Source of the DNA: Styela clava
Lineage: Eukaryota; Chordata; Ascidiacea; Stolidobranchia; Styelidae
Length of the DNA stretch: 64,000 nucleotides
Direction: 5' to 3'
Assembly (NCBI RefSeq): GCF_964204865.1
Contig: NC_135261.1
Location: forward strand, 14,322,001-14,386,000
In this document: piece after piece, positions 1 through 11,232 of the stretch
Position numbering within the stretch: the first letter of the stretch is position 1
How the letters are laid out: every line of letters begins with the position of its first letter
Notes under the pieces: model-generated
What the model was told of the DNA's origin: nothing
Seen by the model: only the letters and a program-made list of their open reading frames with translations
The model's database searches: none
Translations under genes and position numbers: made by a program

Positions 1-18
1 AATTAGCATAGCCTAGGC

Positions 19-327
19 CAGGGCTACTCAACTGGCGGACCGCGGTCCGAATCCGGCCCTTCTGAGTATTCGATTCGGACCGCGCATAATTCTTCATTCT
101 GAATCATTAGCCCCACTCTTAAAATTTTATTTATAAAACTTTTATAGATTTAAAAATATATATGAAAAGAACTATAACGCCATAACAAACAATTTTGATT
201 AGCTAATAATCATTGGTTGGCCGAGGAATAGCGTGTTTAAAGATGCCGAAATATAATTTCTGGAAAGTCCAAAATATTTTTGAAGTTTTGTATGCGGACC
301 TTCGGTAAAAATAGTTGAGTAGCCCTG
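19..327. mobile_element. Small non-autonomous hAT element
   Basis: The ends are near-perfect inverted repeats starting CAGGGCTACTCAACT on the left and finishing AGTTGAGTAGCCCTG on the right. The flanks carry GCCTAGGC (11-18) and CCCTAGGC (330-337), an imperfect 8-bp target duplication, as hAT elements make. There is no coding capacity. The sequence around it recurs without the insertion near 22897 and 37340, which act as empty sites. The family assignment rests on the CAGGG-type ends and the 8-bp duplication. Confidence 0.75.
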
Positions 328-337
328 GGCCCTAGGC

Positions 338-700
338 TAGTGCGTCTCATCGTTTAAATCAGTAGATTGCCGCCGATGTAAGTTTATTCTTCATTATCGT
401 AACGCACTCGCTTTGCCGAAGGCTGCCTTTCCCTAAATCAATTTTGTAGTAGGCTCGTGAGCTAATTTTCATGATTTTTCGTCTCAAAATGTCTCTCTGG
501 TATCTCGGATGAACATTCCGGGTAAAATCTTATGACTTTAGTTTAGATACCACCGTGGTGATGAATGTACGCAATAAAAATAAAAGTCAAAACAAGAATT
601 TTTACTTACATTTTTGAAATTATAATTTCGGCAGCGTATGCAGCTGTTCGAACGCAACGTTTTGACGTAGTTTAGCGGCGATGCAGGGGGTAATTCAATG
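338..700. repeat. Dispersed repeat shared with 22.9 kb and 37.3 kb
   Basis: This stretch aligns by eye with about 22900-23230 and 37330-37650, sharing the blocks GTCTCTCTGGTATCTCGGAT and AAGAATTTTTACTTACAT. In the two other copies the minus strand is open for about 65 codons; here the same frame has a stop. The minus strand also shows a GTAAGTA donor-like motif. It may derive from an exon of an old mobile element. No function can be assigned. Confidence 0.55.
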
Positions 701-766
701 AAAAGTACAAAGAATAAAGAAAAAAAATTGTTATAAAACATGATGTTTTTTTTAGAATTGATAAAA

Positions 767-969
767 AACTAAACCCTACTGGAGGAAGGCGTATCCGATC
801 AGCCATTACGTGAATCACCCTACGGCGGCGAAGATTCCAGCAATCCTCTCGCACATAACTATCCCCGCATGGGATTCGAACCTGCGAACTCATACAGAGT
901 AATCAGAGATGCGATGGCGAGCGTATTCCTAACGCTTAGAACGATTAGTAACTCACTCAGTGTCTCACG
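767..969 (-). repeat. tRNA-derived SINE
   Basis: Read on the minus strand, this has a perfect RNA polymerase III B-box (GGTTCGAATCC, plus positions 872-882) and an A-box-like TAAGCGTTAGGA about 55 bases upstream, the layout of a tRNA promoter. The surrounding sequence does not fold as an intact tRNA: the 3' side continues into an unrelated tail. This fits a tRNA-derived SINE head rather than a working tRNA gene. No target duplication was found. Confidence 0.65.
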
Positions 970-1224
970 GGGGATATTACTTGGCTCATCTGTGAAAAAA
1001 ATTGCTCGTAGAAGTAAATGCTGTCAAATATTGAGGTCATAAAACTGCCTTTCCTAACTTTACAGAAAAAAAGAGAAAAACAGATTGAAATACATGACAG
1101 ACGATAAAAATAAATTCAAACATGTGTCACTGGCAATAACAGCCATAAATGGACATAAAAGAAGCTTTAGATAGCTAGGTGATGCTTCTCGCGCGTTTGA
1201 ACGACATTTTTTTCATTAGCGGTT

Positions 1225-1325
1225 CCAATAAGGGCTCAGATTTGTGAAAGACATTGGGATTCGAATAATACCGAGCGGGCCACTCGAAAACTTTCGGCGG
1301 GCCACGGGTTGGACCACCCTAACCT
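1225..1325. mobile_element. Possible hAT terminal fragment
   Basis: On the minus strand it reads GGTGGTCCAACCCGTGGCCC followed by GCCGAAAGTTTTCGAGTGGC, a G/C-rich end of the type seen in decayed hAT elements, standing out against AT-rich flanks. No partner end or target duplication was found. The 550 bases to its right, up to the polyadenylation signal near 1881, contain nothing I can name. Confidence 0.3.
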
Positions 1326-1880
1326 AGATGGTCAACAGCAGCAGCCAGAGCAACTTTATTAAATTTATTCATTTTTTCAAATTTAGTCCTGATTATTATG
1401 GGACCCTATACTTCACCTAGAACATTGCTGTTTACATATAGTAAAGCACTTTCTAGTTCATCTCGCACAATTTTCCCTTAGTGTCCCTTAAAAATTCATT
1501 ATTTGGAAACTTCATCGACTTTATGTAAACCAAAATTCCTAGATAATTGAATAGAATTAAATTCTTTGAAATATGGAAAGTAGGCTATTCTAAACAAGGT
1601 ATATCGAACGAGCATTAAAATCGGTGACCCAAAAGCAATTATGTTCAATATGTTTCGAATTGTGATACAGCGAATCACTGATAATATGTAAAGAAATAAT
1701 TAGCGTACCTGTGGTATTGCGACGAATTTTGTTATTTCTCCCGAGTTCTCGACTTTCGTTTGTTGGCTCTCAACTTATTTCCACTTCCACAATTAAGCGA
1801 TCACATCAGATTATACAAACGATAAAAATAATGCTTCCCAGGCCTGTCGAAAGCATAGTTCTTTAGACTACGTCTGAATA

Positions 1881-1886
1881 TTTATT
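1881..1886 (-). promoter_or_regulatory. Polyadenylation signal AATAAA
   Basis: AATAAA on the minus strand, 83 bases beyond the stop codon of the lipocalin-like gene, at the right distance for its transcript end. Confidence 0.5.
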
Positions 1887-1968
1887 TGACACATTATTCT
1901 ATAATAAAATGAGTAGATAATTATAAGTCTTAATAACCGTCAGATAATATAATATTTGCGTCGTTGCA

Positions 1969-2493
1969 TTATCTTGTTGAGATGTCGAAAGCACCCATAA
2001 CATCTGAGCATTGAGAATTATTTAGAGGTGAAATGGCCTTTAAATCAATCAAAGCATTCTTAATGTCAAGAAGGTCTTTTGCTGGTGGATATGGTGTTGG
2101 TGTATACAATTCGATCCACTGAATCCCTGCAAGATATTAACTATGTTTTTATTGACATTGTAATTTAAAATAAGACATGTTTGATATTTGTATGAAATAA
2201 TCAACAATAAGTACGATGCCATTTTACGTAACAATATATGATCATGGCAGCTGTTCTCTTGTGCTTGTCTGATTTCCCTGGCAGCACAATACTCAAAATC
2301 ACATTTCAAAGTTATACCTCGATTTCAGTTAACGCATTTGCTGTAACTTGAAACAGTTAATTTACAAATAAGATGCTTTACTCGTTTTCATAAACTTACG
2401 GTTGTGTATGAATAAAAAGCTAATTCGTTTCTTGCCATTTCCATTACAATCAATACAAACGATGTATGTTGAATAGTCGGTTGCAACAATGAT
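1969..2493 (-). CDS. Lipocalin-like protein, last two exons
   Basis: Two minus-strand exons join in phase. Exon 2400-2493 ends C|GTAAGT and encodes a segment with ATDYSTY and two cysteines. Exon 1969-2126 follows an acceptor reading ATCTTGCAG and encodes the tail with RIQWIELYTPTPYPP, one cysteine (NSQCS) and a stop. The order ATDYxxY, then W, then a P-x-PP segment, then a helix and a late cysteine is the C-terminal half of apolipoprotein D/crustacyanin-type lipocalins, secreted beta-barrel carriers of small hydrophobic ligands. The upstream exons with the GxW motif and signal peptide were not found. The acceptor of the first listed exon is weak (GACACGGAG|ATC), and stops lie just before it. 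A segment at 2228-2330 ends in a donor of the same phase (C|GTAAAA) and could be an alternative exon. Pseudogene not excluded. Confidence 0.5.
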
Positions 2494-2908
2494 CTCCGTG
2501 TCACCATTCAAGATTCACCAGATTCATCTGTAACCGTACACACATGGATTATACAAACGGTTGTGTTACGACCATAGTGATCACAGTCGAAGTCACACTA
2601 TATAGAAATATTGAATCAATCTGATTATAAAATGTTATTTTTTAAAACTGCCTTCGTTTTCTAATGAGTTGCTTGGTGTATTAGATATCAGATATTGCTT
2701 TTTGCTAAAAATGGATTCTAGTGCATAGTTACTTTTTTAATAAATCGAATATTCTAGTTTCCCGTCCGTTGGCCCAATATCACACTTTCACATACTTATT
2801 TACACGCAAGGCTGTATTCACGAAAAAAGCTCATTCTTCAGCTACCCCTGGATGCTGCTTTCGAACATGTATATAATTTGTGTACTTATTTGAAATGCCT
2901 CATGATAA

Positions 2909-3255
2909 CTATAGGTTTGTAAAACTTAATCGCCGTGAAATCCTGATGGATTCCTTTTGAAAATAACACAAAACCTTCCTGCGCAACTGCTGTGTCATGG
3001 ACGTGAGAAGAAACTCGAGAGTCGGCTTCTCTAGGATCTGCGTCTTCTGTATTTATAGAAATAGTTCCAATTTACAATAATAAATCGGGTAGTGTTTAAC
3101 AACTGATAACTCACGAATTCCTCGATATGTGTTGTTTCCTTGGTTTTGAAAAGTGCGACCACGAATTCTTTAGGCTCAGATATATGTTCGAAACTATAAA
3201 TAACGTGTAATAGACTGCTTGTCAAAATACAATTATGAAGCTGCTTTAGATTCAT
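2909..3255 (-). CDS. Candidate two-exon small protein, unrecognised
   Basis: A minus-strand ATG at 3255 opens a 47-codon exon (3115-3255) ending GAATTC|GTGAGT, a good donor. An acceptor (TATAAATACAG) lies at 3047-3049 and the next exon (2909-3046) continues in phase 0 for 45 codons to TAG, giving about 92 residues. The start (MNLKQLHNCILTSSLLHVIY) is weakly hydrophobic and might be a poor signal peptide. The second exon is also open in another frame, so the reading is uncertain. It lies just upstream of the lipocalin-like exons on the same strand and might belong to that gene. No family recognised. Confidence 0.28.
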
Positions 3256-3585
3256 TTTATATTAAGCTTTCTAAAACAGTGTTTCTCATTATCTACTCAA
3301 AAAGAAATAGCAGGTGAAATTCACTTAATTAATGTGCTTCGCAGGGTACACCCAAAATTTATTTATCTGCACAATCGATATGCTTTTGTGCCCTAAAGAT
3401 ACGAAAGATACCAATCTGACGATGAAATCTATTAAAACAAAGTTAAATATTATCGGATATCAATTAAAATATATTTTTGTCATCACCCAGAATTATCAAA
3501 TTCCCATAGTTTCAATCATTGTGAGATTGAGCACGCATTGCAGCACCATATTGCAACGAGAACACACACTTGTACAAAAATGAAG

Positions 3586-3821
3586 GGTGCTCCCGAAGTA
3601 TGCGAACCAAGATGGCGGACATCGGAACGTAACATGGGTAACAGGTTAGGGTTAGGCCATAAAATTTTTCCAATTTTCCCTATTTTAGTCCTATTATCAG
3701 TTCGAAGACTAGCCAAGAGCCTCCCGTAGTATTTATGCCTAAAATTATGGCCTAATCACAACCTAGTACACATATCACATTCCGATGTCCGCCATCTTGG
3801 TTCGCATACTTCGGGAGCCCC
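3586..3821. mobile_element. 236-bp inverted-repeat element with 8-bp target duplication
   Basis: A perfect 39-bp inverted repeat (GCTCCCGAAGTATGCGAACC... at 3589-3627; its complement at 3780-3818) extends with one mismatch to 3586 and 3821. The flanks are the direct repeat AAATGAAG (3578-3585 and 3822-3829). It is a non-coding miniature transposon. An 8-bp duplication suits hAT; the ends are not the usual CAG type. The interior contains GGTTAGGGTTAGG. Related decayed copies lie at 22.3 kb and 36.8 kb. Confidence 0.8.
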
Positions 3822-3937
3822 AAATGAAGTAAGTTTATTAAATATTGTTTACCCTTGGACTTCTGTTTGTGTATGATTATACCAGAACGTTACAGTAGTC
3901 TAAGACGCTTTGCACAAAAGTTGTTCTCTCCCTAGAA

Positions 3938-4188
3938 CACTGGTTTTTAACCAGTCGGCCATAGCTGGTCCACAGGAACATTTTGAGGTGAGCCACAACC
4001 TATTAAAAATTGCTAGAGTTGCTGATAAAGTTAATTAAATTTGATGGTAGTAGCAATGGATGATGCTGCTTTTTGTTAAAGGGTGGTAATTTTTACCTAA
4101 TTATTATCAAAAGGAAAGTGTCAATTTTCGCAGAAAAAATTTCATGTTTTTCGTGAAGTTTTTCAAGAAAATAGGTTGAGAACCATTG
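3938..4188. mobile_element. Small non-autonomous hAT element
   Basis: The left end CACTGGTTTTTAACC and right end GGTTGAGAACCATTG are imperfect inverted repeats of the CAGTGGTTCTCAACC type used by BED-finger hAT elements, such as the one at 23.8-25.9 kb. The flanks CCCTAGAA and CTCTAGAT match at six of eight bases. Its 251 bp are non-coding. Confidence 0.6.
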
Positions 4189-4199
4189 CTCTAGATTCT

Positions 4200-6300
4200 A
4201 GAATGTGTTGTATAAGGCTTATACTATAAGCTAAACTATCTTTGTGATGTTGTAGACAGACCTGTATACGCTGCGCAAAATTGCCTTGGTCCATTGGTTT
4301 TATGCTGAAGCGCACTTTCTGCTACCTGGGCATGTCAATAACAAAAATATCGTTTACAGGGGCACATCGGGTAGTCTTGCAGAGAATGTCACACCCAGTG
4401 CGCGGCATGTGTAGCCATTTGCGTACGAAATGTTCCGGACGAACAAGGAAACGAATATCGAACGGTGAATATGGAACATTATGTGACGGTGCTAGCGAAG
4501 TGCTGAATATTATTTGAACGACGTCGATGATTGAGATGATTAGTGGTTTCAGCAAAAATTTTTGTAAACAAAATTAGATAAATTTTCTCGAATTTCGAAG
4601 AAGTAACTAAGAAATTTAAGGGATTTGTTTCTTAGGTCACTCTGTATTTCGCCTTTTCTTTTCGAAGTATTTCATCCTTTTAACTTATATATTTAATACA
4701 GTATATTGCTTCAAACAAAGTTTTCATTTCAATTTCTTAACTCTTCAGGTCACAAAGACTTGAATACAAAACTTGCCTCCGACCAGTCCACATTCTTCTT
4801 TGGTGTCAATTCACATTTGTCATGAATGATCGAGGTTGATTGACTATGGGCATCTATAGCCATGCACAGTTATATACACTAATACAAATAGGCTGCATTT
4901 CAACTTAAATATTTTGCAGTTTATACAACCTTCCGCCAGCAACACTTCCAGGATCATATCGGCTGATGTGAGTCATTCCATATAGATATCCGACGGGATA
5001 GGAAATGACGTTTCCAATAATACTTCATGATTTCATAGCTTTGTTTACAATCCTCTACCATGTACTCGTATATATCTGCACATTTTCAATGTGTACTGTT
5101 GTAAAGTTTCAGGTTCTTTGGAGAATAAAAGGGGCTAAATATAATTCAGTAATAAAATAAAATTTATTCCGAAGTTAGCACCTCTTGAAATTGAAGATTA
5201 AGAAAAAGTTAAAGTAAGAAATATGGATCCCAAAGATCTCGATGCCCACGGAATTATCCGTATATATTCTTCTCATCGTTTTATAAACTACCGCTCATCA
5301 GTATATTTTCCGAAAGAATATTATTTTCAAACATTTTACTATGATTTGAAATAAATAAATAAAAAAAATGCTCATAAAATTAAACGAAAACGAGAAACGA
5401 CAACATAGAAATATCAAAATTAATAAACCACAAGTTGAGTAACGTTTTATATCGAAAATATATGTATGTCAAACACATAGTTGACGAATTGAATGATTTA
5501 TATGGGTCGTGAAAACAATTCATCGCATAAATTGATGAGGGATATCACAAATTAGTATCAAAGTAGTGAACGTCTTTTTTGACCAACCAATATCTGACCA
5601 CCAAAAGTAAATTTAAATGAGGACTTCACCTGAACGAATCATTGGATTGACGTTGTACGAAGTATTGCTGCCACATTAGGGGTTGTGCTCCCGTGACCGC
5701 AGTCAACCCCAATTACCGATTTCGCAAAAGTCATGAATATGATTAATCTAATACGTGATTTGTGGTGCAGACTCTTACTCACCGATGAAGTGTGGCTTCA
5801 CCTATAGCCTATTTTATAGATAGCGTAACAGAGCGAAAGCATTGAGGCACATTGTTTCAAAACTTGGTTGGTCAACAGCAGCAGCCGACAAGGAAAGTTA
5901 TTACATTTATTCTTTCATATTACTCCGAGTCTACGGACCTGATATTCCACAAAATATTTTACTGTTACCTTTTAGCGGAACAATTCTTAGGTAATTTTAT
6001 AAATTTTTATACCAACGTACTCTGCAAAGTCAGAAGAAATCGATCGCAGTCACCTAAATGCTCGCAGAACCGAACGACTTTTCATCACGTAGGCCCCAGA
6101 GTCCCATCCTAAACTCTGATTCACGTTTTATAATTATGTACGATTATTACAATTATATTTCTCTTTCAATCGGAGCTTTTCTCCGTGTATATAGATAAAG
6201 AGCAAAACAATATTTTGATGTAGAGCATAACCAGACAGAAGATTCTCAACGATCGAGTAAAATCCAATCGCAGTCACTTCAAAGATCGCAGTATAGACCC
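4200..6300. other. Stretch without a recognisable gene
   Basis: No exon with convincing splice borders was found on either strand. Around 4281-4555 both strands stay open for about 75 codons, probably by chance. The phrase GGTCAACAGCAGCAGCC near 5870 recurs near 1329 with similar following bases, so part of this stretch is a dispersed repeat. The rest is AT-rich and shows nothing I can name. Confidence 0.4.
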
Positions 6301-6387
6301 AAACCTGCATGACCCATTGTCGCAGAACAAAGAAGGGCGTCTTAAATATGTTGCGTCACAGTTGTCTCACCTGTGGCATGTGTCTCA

Positions 6388-6535
6388 TTTGCCCCCCCCC
6401 CCCTCCCAATTGTACAACGTGCCACAATTTTTCACTCAAATTGTCCCACTTTTCCCATGTGCCCCACTTGTCCAATTTGCCGCCCGGAGTGTCCCACTTG
6501 TCGGACGTATCCCACGTGTCCCGCTTGGAAAATGA
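6388..6535. repeat. C-rich imperfect tandem repeat
   Basis: A run of 13 C is followed by degenerate repeats of about 9-15 bases around the phrase TTGTCCCAC or CCCACTTGTCC. All three plus frames stay open through it because of its composition; those openings are not taken as genes. Confidence 0.6.
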
Positions 6536-6658
6536 GGCACTACATATATATATCAATTTAATATGTTCTGGAATACCTGTTCGTCAATCTGAAAAATGAT
6601 CACCGTAAACATAGTTCGCAGATACTATTTAATACTGTTTGTCTCCTACAATTCACTC

Positions 6659-6910
6659 TTAATCAAAGTTGGATATAACTTCAGAATCAACCGATGTATT
6701 AGGATTGTTGACAGACGATTCGCTTGACTTTGTTTGTTTTGATGGATTATATTTTTCGTCTTCCCTTTCGTTGTCGAGAATTGCATCAATCGTAAACCTG
6801 GTTCGCTTTGTGTTTTTCTGTAAGCTTGCTGTTGGTAATATTTCCCCGTTTGTTTTATTGCTATCTGCTGGACCAAAAAAGGGCCTTGTTTCGTTTACTG
6901 GACAAAACAT
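6659..6910 (-). CDS. Short ORF with Eh1-like repressor motif
   Basis: ATG at 6910 opens 83 codons ending TAA. Residues 39-45 read FTIDAIL, matching the engrailed-homology-1 pattern (F-x-I-x-x-I-L) that recruits Groucho/TLE co-repressors and is common near the N-terminus of homeodomain and T-box regulators. It is preceded by a basic stretch (KNTKRTR) and followed by a polar, acidic and serine-rich tail without tryptophan, which looks disordered. The frame stays open 34 codons upstream of the ATG, and CAAG|GTATGT spans the ATG like a splice donor, so this may instead be an exon-intron border. No homeobox was found in the 6 kb downstream on this strand. It could be the N-terminal exon of a regulator, a remnant, or chance. 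Confidence 0.35.
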   Translation of the reverse strand: MFCPVNETRPFFGPADSNKTNGEILPTASLQKNTKRTRFTIDAILDNEREDEKYNPSKQTKSSESSVNNPNTSVDSEVISNFD

Positions 6911-7014
6911 ACCTTGGAATAGGGGGAAACGACGTTGAACATAGTACAATATTGGTGCCTGAAGAAATACGTATTGGTCAGATTCCTTATGTACCATGCG
7001 GTATACTTTCATAA

Positions 7015-7500
7015 AGGAATTCTGATGCGATCTGTAGTGACCTCGAATTGTTCAAGTGTATCGCCGCGATAACTTGCACTTTTTATCACACTAAATATTG
7101 CGTATTCCCATAACATTGTTGTTATCTCATTAGTAGGTTTAGTTTTCACAATTGTGTCTATTAACGCGCGACATCACCTCCAATGAGTTCAATAATCGTA
7201 GATAGACGTTTATGTAAATTCAGATTTACCGATTTAATTACTTCAGAGTGTAATAGATAAAATGTTTAAATTATCGTTATCTATGCAACCCACAGGATAC
7301 AACAATAATTAGGCAAGCGGGATTATTTGCCTAAATATCAAGAGATTAGCTGAAATATGCGACGGGAGTAGGCACTTGTAGTAGCTATTATAATTTATTC
7401 AACTGTGCGTTTCTATGAATTGGATTATTCCATTATCACAGACAGGCGTTTTTATGACTTTATTGGCCACTGAACACAGCTCATATGTTCCAGTCCATGT
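7015..7500. other. Stretch without a recognisable gene
   Basis: AT-rich sequence with no exon-like or repeat signal that I can support. Confidence 0.4.
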
Positions 7501-7506
7501 TACCAC

Positions 7507-10085
7507 CAGGTGCGGACACCCGGGGAGGCGAAGGGGAGCGGTCGCCCCCCCAATAATTTCGCAAAAAATTTTTACACATGTTATTTCCGCCTTACAAAAT
7601 TATCATGTTCGAAAAGTGCGATAGTCGAGCGCGATTAAACGGTTGTTAGTTACCGATATTATAACTGTTTTCTTACAATAATGTAGACCAACGCGCTTTC
7701 GGAGCACCTTACTTTTTCGTGAAACATGCGCACCCGCACGGGTAATACTCCGTCTTCAAACGCACCGCCGATCACGCGCCACGGTTTTGCACAACTAATT
7801 ACAATTTAATATGGTTTTCTTATTGTCAAAATATTTCAATAGTGTTATTGTTGGCACTTGCGAGAGAAGTGAAAGAGGCAAACTTTCTTTACAACAATTA
7901 TTCATTATCGCTAAAACATTAAATAGATTTAAAGATTTAAACAATTTTCACCGCTGGACGTATCTTTTCACGTTTTGGGGTTCGTGCAAGGCCCAGCATA
8001 ATTTGCGGGCAAATATCAAAGCAATTAATATTTCTAAAAACGCTTATTCGACTTTTCAGACCACAGAAACTATCTGAAAAAGATATCCCCCCCCCCCCTT
8101 GGAATTTTTTTAAAACCTGAAAAAGTCGTCAATAACGCGTTCAATTGCCTTTTGCTAAAATCGCCGGTTGTTTTCATCATTGTGACCTGTTACGTTGGCG
8201 TTTATTCTCATTGAATCACATCTTTTCTACAAATTTGTGACACGATGACTATGATAATTATTTTATATTTGTACTAGCACGGAATTTTGAACCCGGCAAG
8301 TTCATCGGCGAGATTCTAAAGACAAATGAAGGAGTAAAATCCGAGATCTATATTTTTTGATTGAAAAGCAGCAATATAAAATACTAAAAATAAAACCGTA
8401 AACAATATAAGTTTTGTTGAGGCCCGCGACAGTTAAAAAACGCTTTTCTAGGCATCGAAAATCGCAAAATTTCGTGTTCCTACGGCACACATTATAGTTG
8501 GTTTCCGGTTGGCCTTCAAAAACATTTCGTTACTATCGAAACACAGTTAATTGTGGGCGGGATTTGACTTTTTATCCATTACTTTTAAGTTGACGTCGAA
8601 AATTTTCGTGTTGACTTTAAACAAGGTTGAGTACGCGACTTTGTCCCGGTTTGTGATGATATATAAGAGATTTTTAAAGTATATTCGATTAATTTTTATT
8701 GTACTGAAATAAATTTTACTTCGTGAAAATTGACAGAAAATATACAGATTTTGCAAAAGGTTTTATTTTTAAAAATAATCCGAGTGGCAGCATTGCGATT
8801 GAGCGGAGTCAGTGTTACAAGTACATCTCAAATTTATCGAATTCGCAAAATAGCAAAAATACGGATTAAAACAATATATAAACGGGCAGTTTACCACACA
8901 TTTTTATGTCCGCGGACTGCCGTATAGTGTTTTAGAGGGGCTCTTGTTTTGTCGACGCAACCGCAATTTTAATTGAAGACAATTAATTTAATAAATCAAG
9001 ACATTTTAAATGTGCCCGTATCGGTCTTTGATTGATTACTTTGCACAAGTAAAAAATCATTTTTCGTTGAAAAGTCGTCTCTTTTAACAAGTGGCGTAAT
9101 CGCGGCGACTGTTCGGCGTGGATTTCGAGGCGGTGAATTTGTATTTTCGATTTACTTGTATACTTTATAATTATTTTCTTTGTATGAAGTAATATTGTAC
9201 TATACGGGATTTTATATCAGATATCGAGATTTTTGTAACGGCGATAACGATATCGGAAGATTGCAAAAATACGTATCAAAATTAAATAGATCTGGCAGCT
9301 TATTTCATATTTTTATGTCCACAAATCGACGTTGTATTTAGTTCACGAATATTTTTATTTTGACGTAAGAAGTCGCAACCGCGAGTTACGTTGAACACAA
9401 TTAAATTAATAAATAGGGACATTTTAGAATCTCGTGGCTGACATGGATTGAATATTCTACGCGACAGAAAAATCATTATACGCTTAAAAAGGCGGCTCTT
9501 TTAACGAGCGCATAATCGCGGTGACTGTTACAGACGGCAAAGGGAATTTCCGACTTTGAACCCCCCCCTTTTTTTTTTGAAAATCCTGGCTGCGCGCCTG
9601 AACTCGTGCCTGTTTATTTTCGAATTAAATTATGAATAAAAACCCTGCAAAGTCATTGCGTGAATCCTGAATGTTATTTCGAGTTCAAATGATGATTTAA
9701 TAAATCGGCAATAATGGAAATTCTACTAGTCAAATCATCAAATGATATTTCCTTGGTAAAATTTAGGAAAAAATTCGCACAATAGCTTACCTTGTTTTGC
9801 ATTTCTGATTTTACGAAACGGCGTTAGTGCGCTTTATGCAGAACTAGGAATTGAAACCCAATATGACTCCTCCAATTTGTCGTTTCTGTTTGTTAGCAAA
9901 AGCCGTGTGCTTATATTCAAGAAATTAGTTCAGTGACGCGCAAGTTCCGTGTCCAAGCAAAGCAGCCTAGATATGCTAGGAGAATGACATCGACAGGTTA
10001 TTGTTACGTGACAATACACGGCGCGGTGTTTTTCGGTAGGCGATCCAAGTTCGCCCCCCAAAATTATGGAAAGTGTCCGCCCCTG
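7507..10085. mobile_element. 2.6-kb hAT element without transposase
   Basis: The ends CAGGTGCGGACAC and GTGTCCGCCCCTG are inverted repeats with one mismatch over 13 bp. The flanks carry a perfect 8-bp target duplication, GTTACCAC (7499-7506 and 10086-10093). CAGGGGCGG-type ends plus 8-bp duplications are diagnostic of hAT. No transposase-like protein could be read in any frame, so movement would depend on enzyme from elsewhere. It contains C-runs near 8086 and 9562 and two diverged internal repeats (see 8690-9540). Confidence 0.85.
8690..9540. repeat. Two diverged ~0.4-kb repeats inside the hAT element
   Basis: About 8690-9120 and 9150-9540 share an ordered series of blocks, including GCAAAAATACG, TTTTTATGTCC, CAACCGC, a block around AATTAATTTAATAAAT, ACATTTTA, AAAAATCATT and CTCTTTTAAC followed by TAATCGCGG. 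They are old direct repeats within the element. Confidence 0.6.
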
Positions 10086-10093
10086 GTTACCAC

Positions 10094-11232
10094 GTATTTA
10101 AATGAAAAGATGTAATTCCAAGCAACTAGGAAAGTCCGGCCTCTATAACGGATACGAATGGACTGTAGAGAATGACATGAATATATCCATCTCATTTAAT
10201 ATTATGCTATATCGTACGTTGTTCGGCTCCTAATTATATTACTATATTACCAATAAAAGCTTAGATACAACAAATACTTTATAGCCTAAATGTTAATCAT
10301 CCAACAAGATGATTTATTTTGTTTTGCTTTTTGTATATACGGTATTTATTGTCCTTAGACAAGTTGAAACACGAGTAGATAAATGAATGTACCAACCTAT
10401 CGAACGTGAAGTGCTAGTTGCACAATTTTAACTCAATAGATCCACCGTGAATAAAAAATATATATAAATTGTATTTGAATACTTGCGTCCTTCAGTAAAT
10501 TGCATTGTGGAAGATAAGATCAAATTTCATTATGAGCGCGGCGATTCCGTTAATTTTGCACTTTTTACAGAATCACGGCACAGGAAGCTTTGTCAATAAA
10601 TTAATATCAATTTTGTATAGGACAAATAACCAACCTATGGAAGAAGTTATGAAGTTCACTCTATCAAAATGAAACTGTATCGTCAATTCGTTTTAGTTTT
10701 ACAGTTGTTCAAGTTTTGTAGTTTTTTGTTTTTTTGAAGGATTGCACTTATAGAATTATATGCTTTGAACGTCAGCTAGATGATTGAATTGTTTTGCTAA
10801 CTTCTTGTTGTTAGGACTGAAATTGAGTAGCTAATTATGGTAAAGTTGTTTTGAGGTCATTCAATACTGTTAAATGAATTTTTGTACAGAAACATACATT
10901 GTGGAATATCAATCAGCATTGCTTTACAATAGAAAGATCTTGTATCGTTATTTTAGTTTTCATGTTGACGTATATTTTCAAGAATGTAATGAATATCATA
11001 ATTTTTTTCAATATAGTCTCCATTGCCACATTTGTCTTCCTGGGATTCATAGCCATTTAAATATGTATAATATATTTGTCACTATTGGCTCGAGTGAGGG
11101 CTTCGAGTAGAGCTGCATTAATTCCGAATTTAATCTTCTTTCTTACTGTATATTTTTATCTTTACACATAAATTAAGATGATGAAGACTCCAAATACTGA
11201 CTTTCAATACTCATGAAGCTTCCAATACTGAC
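10094..11232. other. Upstream region of the TPR-like gene
   Basis: No gene was recognised. An open stretch at 10874-11110 has phenylalanine/tyrosine-rich composition typical of AT-rich non-coding DNA. Just before the TPR-like start codon, 11178-11216 holds a short upstream ORF beginning ATGATGAAGACTCC. No TATA element can be assigned with confidence in such AT-rich sequence. Confidence 0.35.

Noticed and set aside
767..969. Intact tRNA gene
   Set aside because: Only the promoter boxes are convincing; acceptor and anticodon stems do not pair and the sequence runs on as a SINE body.
3640..3655. TTAGGG repeats as a telomere or interstitial telomere
   Set aside because: There are only two copies, embedded in a transposon and preserved in its relatives.
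5750..5800. Tc1/mariner transposase trace (LLLTDEVWLHL)
   Set aside because: One short resemblance without a surrounding open frame or inverted ends.
6309..6599. Overlapping plus-strand ORFs of 60-96 codons
   Set aside because: All three frames are open because of the C-rich repeat; the peptides are low-complexity.
8080..8100. C-runs as G-quadruplex regulatory sites
   Set aside because: Single homopolymer runs inside a transposon, without the spaced four-run pattern.
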